Assembly (NCBI GenBank): GCA_943845485.1
Contig: CALTNV010000067.1
Coordinates: 1 to 5,077, forward strand
Direction of reading: 5' to 3'
Length of the DNA stretch: 5,077 nucleotides
Source of the DNA: an uncultured Flavobacteriales bacterium
Lineage (GTDB): Bacteria > Bacteroidota > Bacteroidia > Flavobacteriales > CALTNV01
Shown: piece after piece, positions 1 to 5,077 of the stretch
Layout: every line of letters starts with the position of its first letter
Position numbering within the stretch: position 1 is the first letter of the stretch
The notes under the pieces: model-generated
What the model was told of the DNA's origin: nothing
The model's input: only the letters and a program-made list of their open reading frames with translations
Database searches by the model: none
Position numbers and translations under genes: made by a program

Positions 1-116
1 TCTAAATATGATACTAGATTACATATACTACATATTTCTTCAGCTAAAGAAGTAGGTTTATTTGAAAAAGGACCTGTAAAAGGAAAGAAAATTACTGCTG
101 AGGCTTGTATTCATCA
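1..116 (+). repeat. Left arm of a 116-bp perfect inverted repeat (inverted partial pyrC copy)
   Basis: Bases 1-116 equal the reverse complement of 234-349 without a mismatch; the match breaks at 117 against 233. Read on the plus strand, this arm encodes dihydroorotase residues 228-265 (starting SKYDTRLHILH) in the correct frame, then runs into antisense sequence and stops at 187-189. The repeat reaches the window edge, so its true length is unknown. It is most likely a fold-back chimera at a contig end. Confidence 0.95.
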
Positions 117-1030
117 ATTCTATCTTCTAACACACCTTTTAAAATTCCTTCTCTATCAGAAGCTGATTTTACCGCAGGATTCCATTTAATCAGCGTGCCT
201 TTTTTCTCATAATCTTCGTCAGAAAACCATAAGTGATGAATACAAGCCTCAGCAGTAATTTTCTTTCCTTTTACAGGTCCTTTTTCAAATAAACCTACTT
301 CTTTAGCTGAAGAAATATGTAGTATATGTAATCTAGTATCATATTTAGAGGCTAACTCTACCGCCATACTACTTGATTTATAGCAAGCTTCTACATCTCT
401 AATAATTGGGTGTTGAGCTATCGGTACATTTTCTCCAAACTGTTGTTTGGCAACTTCCATATTATGTCTTACAGTGGCTTCATCTTCGCAATGTGTTGCA
501 ATTAACATATCACATTCAGAAAAAATACCCTCTAGCGTTTTTTTACTATCAACCAACATATTTCCTGTAGAACTACCCATAAATACTTTAACCCCACAAA
601 CTGTTTTAGGATCTGTTTTTAAAACTTCAGAAATATTATCGTTTGATGCTCCCATAAAAAAGGAGTAGTTTGCTGCTGCACTTTCAGCAGCAATATCATA
701 TTTATCTTGTAATAGCTCTTGAGTTAAAGCATTTGGAACGGTATTAGGCATCTCCATAAATGAAGTAATACCTCCAGCAACAGCAGCTCTTGACTCGTGA
801 AATATGTCAGCTTTATGAGTTAAACCAGGCTCTCTAAAATGAACTTGGTCATCAATCATCCCAGGCATTACATATAAACCTTTGGCATCAATAATTTCAA
901 CATCATTTTCAACTTCAATATTATCAGAGGATATTTTAGATATTTTTTCATCCTCAATTAAAATATTTCCTACAAAAATGGCTCCTTCATTTACGATAGA
1001 GCCATTTTTTATTAATTTTTTATTTGCCAT
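92..1030 (-). CDS. pyrC: Dihydroorotase, 3' end lost and replaced by fold-back sequence
   Basis: Dihydroorotase interconverts N-carbamoyl-L-aspartate and dihydroorotate in de novo pyrimidine synthesis in the cytoplasm. Visible in the 312-residue frame: N-terminal beta domain, metal-site motif DDQVHFREPG (60-69), AVAGGITSFMEMPNT (83-97), GVKVFMGSSTGN (146-157) with K148 in the region of the usual metal-bridging residue, ATHCEDE (178-184, H180), LHILHISS (234-241, H238) and NPAVKS (284-289). Homologues are about 415-445 residues and continue after RID (304-306) into a VIATDHAPHT-type segment with the catalytic Asp. Here the frame instead runs into EYKPQQ and a stop, because bases 1-116 are an inverted copy of 234-349. 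Authentic coding therefore ends at about 113-117, and the stop at 92-94 is not real. ATG start at 1028-1030 overlaps the end of the GT2 gene by 11 bp, suggesting translational coupling. Family assignment is firm; the C-terminus is artefactual. Confidence 0.93.
   Translation of the reverse strand: MANKKLIKNGSIVNEGAIFVGNILIEDEKISKISSDNIEVENDVEIIDAKGLYVMPGMIDDQVHFREPGLTHKADIFHESRAAVAGGITSFMEMPNTVPNALTQELLQDKYDIAAESAAANYSFFMGASNDNISEVLKTDPKTVCGVKVFMGSSTGNMLVDSKKTLEGIFSECDMLIATHCEDEATVRHNMEVAKQQFGENVPIAQHPIIRDVEACYKSSSMAVELASKYDTRLHILHISSAKEVGLFEKGPVKGKKITAEACIHHLWFSDEDYEKKGTLIKWNPAVKSASDREGILKGVLEDRIDEYKPQQ
234..349 (-). repeat. Right (native) arm of the 116-bp inverted repeat, inside pyrC
   Basis: This arm is the original copy. 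It lies in continuous, well-conserved dihydroorotase coding sequence (residues 228-266), while the copy at 1-116 interrupts the gene. A 117-bp stretch (117-233) separates the arms and is single-copy pyrC sequence encoding residues 266 to about 305. Confidence 0.95.
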
Positions 1031-1739
1031 ATTTTCTAAATCTCATTTTTAATACTCCAATTACTGCTTCGTTAAAAATTGAACCATTCATTTTTGAGGT
1101 TCCTAATTCTCTGTCTATAAAACTAATAGGAACTTCTTTAGCTTTATAACCTAAGGTTAATGCGCTATATTTCATGGCTATTTGAAAAGCATATCCTTTA
1201 AAATTAACTGTTTCTAAACTGATATGTTCTAATACATTTCTTTTGTAACACATAAAACCAGCAGTAGTATCTTTTAATCCAATCCATAAAATGGATCTAA
1301 CGTACCAAGAAGCAAAATAGGATAATAAAATTCTTTTCGTATCCCAGTTTTTAACACTTCCTCCTTTTACATATCTTGATCCAATACTAAAATCTGCACC
1401 GTCAACAGCACAAGCTTCATACAATCTAATTAAATCATCAGGGTTATGAGAAAAATCGGCATCCATTTCAAAGATATAATCGTATTTTTTAGCAATAGAC
1501 CATCTAAATCCATGAATATAAGCAGTTCCTAATCCAAGTTTACCTGAACGTTCTTCAATATGTAACTTTCCTTTAAACTCTTCTTGTAGAGATTTTACAA
1601 TGGAAGCTGTACCATCAGGAGAACCGTCATCAACAATTAAGATGTGAAATGACTTTGGTAAAGAAAATACTTTACGTATCATTTTTTCAATATTTTCTTT
1701 CTCGTTATAAGTAGGTATTATTACAATGCTATCAGACAC
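1020..1739 (-). CDS. Polyprenol-phosphate-mannose synthase-like GT2 glycosyltransferase (DPM1 type)
   Basis: Likely transfers mannose from GDP-mannose to a polyprenyl phosphate at the cytoplasmic membrane face, giving the donor for GT-C enzymes. The 239-residue GT-A fold shows IPTYNEKENI (8-17), nucleotide-binding VDDGSPDGT (36-44), the metal-binding DAD in EMDADFSHNP (91-100), IGSRYVKGG (119-127), DTTAGFMCY (157-165) and the DPM1 signature FIDRELGTSKM (207-217). It is a single catalytic domain with no C-terminal GtrA-like or other membrane segments, like eukaryotic DPM1 and short bacterial forms. The start is GTG (1737-1739): an in-frame stop at 1752-1754 leaves no ATG upstream, and this start keeps the whole N-terminal beta strand. 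It follows the GT87 gene by 32 bp and overlaps pyrC by 11 bp. Glucose or another sugar as substrate cannot be excluded from sequence. Confidence 0.9.
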   Translation of the reverse strand: MSDSIVIIPTYNEKENIEKMIRKVFSLPKSFHILIVDDGSPDGTASIVKSLQEEFKGKLHIEERSGKLGLGTAYIHGFRWSIAKKYDYIFEMDADFSHNPDDLIRLYEACAVDGADFSIGSRYVKGGSVKNWDTKRILLSYFASWYVRSILWIGLKDTTAGFMCYKRNVLEHISLETVNFKGYAFQIAMKYSALTLGYKAKEVPISFIDRELGTSKMNGSIFNEAVIGVLKMRFRKYGK

Positions 1740-1762
1740 TAGATTAAGTTTTTAATGTTACA

Positions 1763-1770
1763 CAAAGATA
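1763..1770 (-). promoter_or_regulatory. Possible Bacteroidota -7 element (TATCTTTG) ahead of the GT2-pyrC pair
   Basis: On the minus strand this reads TATCTTTG, an exact fit to the TAnnTTTG -7 consensus of Bacteroidota sigma factors. It lies about 24 bp before the GTG start, in the only true gap (32 bp) of the minus-strand cluster. No convincing TTG-type -33 box is seen 17-23 bp further upstream. It could let GT2 and pyrC be transcribed apart from the two membrane transferases, but chance is possible in DNA this AT-rich. Confidence 0.35.
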
Positions 1771-1771
1771 A

Positions 1772-3058
1772 TTAATTATTTTCACTGTTTAAATATTCCT
1801 TTTTAAAAGCATTTAGTTTTTTAGGAGTGTTACAGGCTAATAATGGTATAATAAAAAGAATACCATAAGTTAAAGTTTTAAAATGATCATAATATTTTCT
1901 AAACTCACCTAGTATAAAAAAGCTATTTAATAAAAAGTAAATTAAAACAAATAAAAAAACATATAATAAAAACGTTAGTTGATTATTCTCTTTAAATTTT
2001 TTTGATTTAAATTTTATAACATAAAAATAGATTAAATAACAGATTGAAGGAAATGCTAAAAAGAAAGCATAATGTTGTTGATGAGGAAATATTAAAGGGA
2101 TAATTAATAAGATATAACTTATTTCATAAAATAATTGGTATTTATTTTTTTCTACTTTAAAAGGTAAACTTTTAAAAAAGTATATTGACAGTAAAATAAA
2201 AAAAAGTCGTGTTATATTTAAAATATATTTTAAAGTTTCAAGTTCTACATTTAAAATGTTTCTTTTAATTTTCAAAGAATAATTATTTCCAGCATTTTCA
2301 ACAAGTAATATAGATAGTAAAGAACTTAATGAATGAAAACTTCTCTCTGAAACATCAAGTATGTGTTCTGTATTTACAGGATTTAAAATCAACCATCTTT
2401 CTTTTAATAAAAAGAAATTAAAATCAAAACCTATAAATATAGCAGGGATTAATAGAATTATTATTGTAAATAAAATAATTAATAAACTACTAAAAAATTG
2501 TTTTCTATATATTAAGTAAGGGATAAAAACTAAAGGAAAAAGCTTTATTGTGATTCCAAAAGAGAGTAAAAAGCTTCCTAAATATATTTTTTTATTAAAA
2601 ATAGAATTTAATCCTTCTAATGAAAGGTACAACATAAAAATAGTCATCTGGGTTAAATGCATGTTTTTATGCCATAAAGAAAAAATTACAACTAAACACA
2701 ATAATCTATATAGCTTAAAATCTTTATCTGATAAGAAATCAGGTGGAAGATAATAGGAAATAATTTTCCAAATCCTTAGGCTTAAAAATACGTTTATAGT
2801 TAACCATATAAAATTTGCAAAATATAAAGGTAGGTAAGTTAATGGATGAATAATTATTGCAAAAAATACATCATAAAAATAATGGAAGCTTCCATGGTAT
2901 TTTTCTGTATAAATATTTTTATTAAAAAATAAATCTTTTGAAGCGTTTAAGAATATGTCAAAATCACCAATGACATTAGATTCAATGATGATTATTGTAA
3001 AACTAATTAAGTAAAATAAAATATAGTTGATATTTTTTTTAAAAAACATTTTCATCAT
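1772..3058 (-). CDS. GT87-like (DUF2029) integral membrane glycosyltransferase
   Basis: Multi-spanning membrane protein of 428 residues with about 11-12 hydrophobic segments, fitting the GT-C fold of family GT87. Members such as mycobacterial PimE transfer mannose from polyprenyl-phosphate-mannose on the outer face of the membrane. Numbered from the ATG chosen here: an acidic GDFD (31-34) after the first membrane segment, where the catalytic Asp is expected; LTQMTIF (136-142), resembling the family's GQ-n motif; GITIKLFPLVFIPYLIYRK (168-186), the most characteristic GT87 stretch; SFHSLSSLL (240-248); and FPHQQHYAF (324-332). A TTG at 3062-3064 also opens the frame, but ATG codons at 3056-3058, 3053-3055 and 3047-3049 are more likely; I chose the first. 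It overlaps the upstream GT22-like gene by 20 bp. It is the most AT-rich gene here. The acceptor is unknown, and the sugar is inferred from the neighbouring DPM1-type gene. Confidence 0.8.
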   Translation of the reverse strand: MMKMFFKKNINYILFYLISFTIIIIESNVIGDFDIFLNASKDLFFNKNIYTEKYHGSFHYFYDVFFAIIIHPLTYLPLYFANFIWLTINVFLSLRIWKIISYYLPPDFLSDKDFKLYRLLCLVVIFSLWHKNMHLTQMTIFMLYLSLEGLNSIFNKKIYLGSFLLSFGITIKLFPLVFIPYLIYRKQFFSSLLIILFTIIILLIPAIFIGFDFNFFLLKERWLILNPVNTEHILDVSERSFHSLSSLLSILLVENAGNNYSLKIKRNILNVELETLKYILNITRLFFILLSIYFFKSLPFKVEKNKYQLFYEISYILLIIPLIFPHQQHYAFFLAFPSICYLIYFYVIKFKSKKFKENNQLTFLLYVFLFVLIYFLLNSFFILGEFRKYYDHFKTLTYGILFIIPLLACNTPKKLNAFKKEYLNSENN

Positions 3059-4550
3059 TTTCAATTTTATAAATAGTTACAATCATATTTCTATTGAATG
3101 CAGGGTTTAATAGAAAAGCGATATTATCAACAAAACTTGGATTAAGTGTTTCAACCTTTGATAACTTTCCCAAAATAGCACTTGCGCTATCAATTCTTTC
3201 TGCTAAATTTTCATCACCATAAAAGTAAATATAACTTGGGTTTAATTTTGTCGATTTTTCATATTTTACAATATTTTCATCAGAATACTTATCTTTCCAT
3301 TTTATGGTTTTTAATTTAAAATTATCTGCATAAAATAAAGGAGCTAAATCAATTCTTCCTCTTTTAGTATCTTCTTGTATGATTACAGTTACATTTTTAT
3401 TTTCTAAAAACCTTAAAGATTCCACTCTACTTTTTTTAGAGTAAGTAAAACTTAAAGTAATACCTATAAGCGTATTAATTACAATGAAAAAGTAAAACGA
3501 TCCTTTAGCTATTTTGTTTATTACAGATGATTTAAATTGGTTATATATGTCAAAAAACCATGCTCCTCCAATAATGATAATAAAAGGAATTGCAGGAATA
3601 ATAAATCTTTCTTGTTTATTAGGAAAGTAAGAATGGAACAGAATAAAAGCAGAAGTAGCTAAAACAATAGCAGCATATTTTTTATAGCCTTTAAAGAAAC
3701 CTATGTATAAAAATATACCAAAAGGAGGGATTAAAAATCCTGGGATAACTAAAAATATAAACTTATACCAAGGTTCATTAAAATAAGAAGTGGTGTTGGC
3801 AAAATTATATTTTACATAGGCTGAAAATTCCATAAAAGGTTTTCCCCAAATAAAATAATCTACTATTCCTTGAATTAAGCTAATACCAAATAAACCTCCT
3901 AAGGTTAGTATAAATAATCCTTTTATATTTTTTTGTAAAATAAAATATAAAGCAAATCCTAAAGCAAAAGCCCCTGTTTGAAAACGTGTATTAAACGCAA
4001 ACCCCAATAGTAAACCAGCCAAGAAAAGTAGGTTGATCTTTTTTGATTTCTCATATTTTTGAATAAAATAGGCGGTTGAAAATAAAAAAGGAACACAAAA
4101 AAATTCTACTAAACTTCGGGATGATAAAAAAGGAAAGAAATAAAAACTACTTAATAACAAACTTGCATAAACGGCAATTTTATGATTGTACTTTATTTTT
4201 ATTATTTTAAACCCATAATAGATGATAGATATCATCAATATAGATTGCAATATTTGACTAATTTTTATTTGAATAAAAGGGTTTTGAATTCCTATAAATT
4301 CTACAATGTAGAAATAACAATAATAAATACCTACATAAAAAAAACTATGACCTTTTGCATATGGCTCATTACCCTGATTCCAAGGAAGCCAGTTGTTGTA
4401 ATCAAAACCTTCTACCCATGATTTAGAGGCTTCAATAATCAAAAAATGGTCATCGTGAGCAAAATAACCATTGGAAAAAATAGCAGCAATTATGTTTAAT
4501 ATTAAACTAATTCCTAATACTTGTTTAAAACTTAAATTAGACAATTTCAT
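3039..4550 (-). CDS. GT22-like membrane mannosyltransferase (ALG9/PIG-B type GT-C) with soluble C-terminal domain
   Basis: A 503-residue GT-C protein with roughly 11-12 membrane segments up to about residue 370, then a soluble tail of about 130 residues. Numbered from the ATG chosen here: AHDDHFLIIE (31-40) in the first loop matches the place of the HPDE-like catalytic motif of ALG9/ALG12/PIG-B enzymes; SRSLVEF (144-150); FNTRFQTG (186-193); DYFIWGKPF (231-239) followed by YNFAN (248-252); and NKQERFIIPAIPF (311-323), the counterpart of the family's HKExRFixPxxP motif. Such enzymes use dolichyl- or polyprenyl-phosphate-mannose on the non-cytoplasmic face. The ATG at 4548-4550 is preferred over a TTG two codons upstream (4554-4556). 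It is the first gene of the minus-strand cluster and overlaps the GT87 gene by 20 bp. Automated annotation might call it GT39 or generic mannosyltransferase; the acceptor is unknown. Confidence 0.8.
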   Translation of the reverse strand: MKLSNLSFKQVLGISLILNIIAAIFSNGYFAHDDHFLIIEASKSWVEGFDYNNWLPWNQGNEPYAKGHSFFYVGIYYCYFYIVEFIGIQNPFIQIKISQILQSILMISIIYYGFKIIKIKYNHKIAVYASLLLSSFYFFPFLSSRSLVEFFCVPFLFSTAYFIQKYEKSKKINLLFLAGLLLGFAFNTRFQTGAFALGFALYFILQKNIKGLFILTLGGLFGISLIQGIVDYFIWGKPFMEFSAYVKYNFANTTSYFNEPWYKFIFLVIPGFLIPPFGIFLYIGFFKGYKKYAAIVLATSAFILFHSYFPNKQERFIIPAIPFIIIIGGAWFFDIYNQFKSSVINKIAKGSFYFFIVINTLIGITLSFTYSKKSRVESLRFLENKNVTVIIQEDTKRGRIDLAPLFYADNFKLKTIKWKDKYSDENIVKYEKSTKLNPSYIYFYGDENLAERIDSASAILGKLSKVETLNPSFVDNIAFLLNPAFNRNMIVTIYKIENDENVF

Positions 4551-4571
4551 ACTCAAAAAGTAAATTTTTAA

Positions 4572-4579
4572 CGAAGATA
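4572..4579 (-). promoter_or_regulatory. Possible -7 element (TATCTTCG) for the glycosyltransferase cluster
   Basis: The minus strand reads TATCTTCG, one base off TAnnTTTG, about 21 bp upstream of the ATG at 4550. It sits in the 78-bp divergent intergenic region (4551-4628), which must hold the promoters for both directions. The -33 region is AT-rich with only a weak TTTA, so support is limited. Confidence 0.28.
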
Positions 4580-4602
4580 TGATTTCATTTAAGATTAAAC
4601 TT

Positions 4603-4610
4603 TATTTTTA
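4603..4610 (+). promoter_or_regulatory. Weak candidate -7 element (TATTTTTA) for the gamma-CA gene
   Basis: TATTTTTA lies 18 bp before the ATG at 4629 and matches TAnnTTTG except for the last base. No clear -33 element is visible. Position is reasonable for a short leader, but the surrounding sequence is nearly all A and T, so it is offered only as the best candidate in this intergenic region. Confidence 0.2.
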
Positions 4611-4628
4611 CATTAACAATTTAAATTT

Positions 4629-5077
4629 ATGGCTTTAGTAAAATCATTAAAAGGGCAAACACCCAATTTTGGAAAAAATATATTTTTAGCAGAAACGGCA
4701 ACTGTCATTGGCGATTTTACGTGTGGCAACGATTGTAGTATTTGGTACAATGCGGTGGTTAGGGCTGATGTAAACTTTATAAAACTAGGTAATAAAGTTA
4801 ATATTCAGGATAATGCTATGATACACTGTACCTATAAAAAATGTGGAACTACCATAGGAAATAATGTATCTATAGGTCATAATGCTATTGTTCATGGATG
4901 CACTATTCATGATAATGTGTTAATTGGTATGGGAAGTATTGTAATGGATAATGCAGTGGTTGGAAGTAATTCTATTATTGCAGCAGGAGCCATTGTTACT
5001 GAAGGAACTATTGTGGAAGAATTTACCATTTATGCAGGTATTCCTCCTAAAAAAATAAAATCATTATCTCCTGAATT
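4629..5077 (+). CDS. Gamma-carbonic-anhydrase-family left-handed beta-helix protein (3' end outside window)
   Basis: 149 codons are present of a family usually about 170 residues; the frame is open to the edge. Hexapeptide-repeat (left-handed beta-helix) sequence runs through most of it, for example TIGNNVSIGHNAIVHG (75-90) and VLIGMGSIVMDNAVVG (97-112). The gamma-CA active-site pattern is intact: R45 and D47 in VVRADVNFI, Q60 in NIQDN, and the three zinc ligands H66 (MIHC), H84 (GHN) and H89 (VHG). The acidic proton-shuttle loop of Methanosarcina Cam is absent, as in CamH/YrdA/PaaY-like members, so carbonic anhydrase activity is possible but unproven. The protein would be a cytoplasmic trimer. 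The ATG at 4629 is the first start after an in-frame stop at 4614-4616. It is transcribed divergently from the glycosyltransferase cluster, with no evident functional link to it. Confidence 0.93.
   Translation, partial: MALVKSLKGQTPNFGKNIFLAETATVIGDFTCGNDCSIWYNAVVRADVNFIKLGNKVNIQDNAMIHCTYKKCGTTIGNNVSIGHNAIVHGCTIHDNVLIGMGSIVMDNAVVGSNSIIAAGAIVTEGTIVEEFTIYAGIPPKKIKSLSPE

Noticed and set aside
1..189. Plus-strand dihydroorotase fragment as a pseudogene or second pyrC copy
   Set aside because: Its pyrC-like part is base-for-base identical to the native arm and it changes abruptly into antisense sequence at 117, which fits a fold-back junction better than a decayed duplicate.
1..349. Hairpin telomere, phase-variable inverted repeat or large RNA hairpin
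   Set aside because: The arms are ordinary coding sequence of an essential enzyme, there is no recombinase or telomere resolvase nearby, and inversion between the arms would destroy pyrC.
447..668. Plus-strand open frame of 73 codons
   Set aside because: It lies wholly antisense to well-conserved dihydroorotase coding sequence and resembles no protein family.
1740..1771. Intrinsic terminator between the GT87 and GT2 genes
   Set aside because: The 32-bp gap has no GC-rich stem or other clear hairpin; runs of A and T here are just the base composition.
2550..2753. Plus-strand open frame of 67 codons
   Set aside because: It is antisense to the GT87-like gene, which has clear family motifs; it has no recognisable motif of its own.
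3059..3064. TTG start for the GT87-like protein
   Set aside because: Three ATG codons follow within five codons, and the two extra residues add nothing conserved.
4182..4421. Plus-strand open frame of 79 codons
   Set aside because: It is antisense to the N-terminal part of the GT22-like gene, in very AT-rich sequence where chance frames are expected.
4551..4556. TTG start for the GT22-like protein
   Set aside because: An ATG follows two codons later (4548-4550) and is the more usual start; no ribosome binding site favours the TTG.

Overview
The window looks like chromosomal DNA from a low-GC member of the Bacteroidota, most likely a marine Flavobacteriia (Polaribacter/Tenacibaculum type). 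The basis is the strongly AT-rich sequence, the lack of Shine-Dalgarno sequences, TAnnTTTG-like promoter elements, and the flavobacterial form of the dihydroorotase. The genus is a guess from general likeness, not from a search.

Layout, right to left: four genes run on the minus strand as a tight cluster. They are a GT22-like membrane mannosyltransferase (4550-3039), a GT87-like membrane glycosyltransferase (3058-1772, overlapping its predecessor by 20 bp), a cytoplasmic GT2 enzyme of the polyprenol-phosphate-mannose synthase (DPM1) type (1739-1020, GTG start) and dihydroorotase pyrC (from 1030, overlapping the GT2 gene by 11 bp). On the other side of a 78-bp divergent intergenic region, a gamma-carbonic-anhydrase-family protein starts at 4629 on the plus strand and runs off the right edge.

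How the genes may work together: the GT2 enzyme would make polyprenyl-phosphate-mannose (or a related sugar) on the cytoplasmic face. GT22 and GT87 enzymes are GT-C transferases that use such lipid-linked donors on the periplasmic face. The three genes therefore read as a compact donor-plus-two-transferases module for an envelope glycan or glycoprotein. Pyrimidine biosynthesis (pyrC) seems to be attached by gene order only.

The left end is not normal sequence. Bases 1-116 are an exact reverse complement of 234-349, inside pyrC, with 117 bp between the arms. This cuts dihydroorotase off just before its catalytic TDHAP segment and gives it a false C-terminus. The best explanation is a fold-back chimera at a contig end (amplification or assembly artefact), not biology. 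I see no RNA genes, mobile elements, CRISPR arrays or convincing terminators, and no gene-free stretch over 300 bp.
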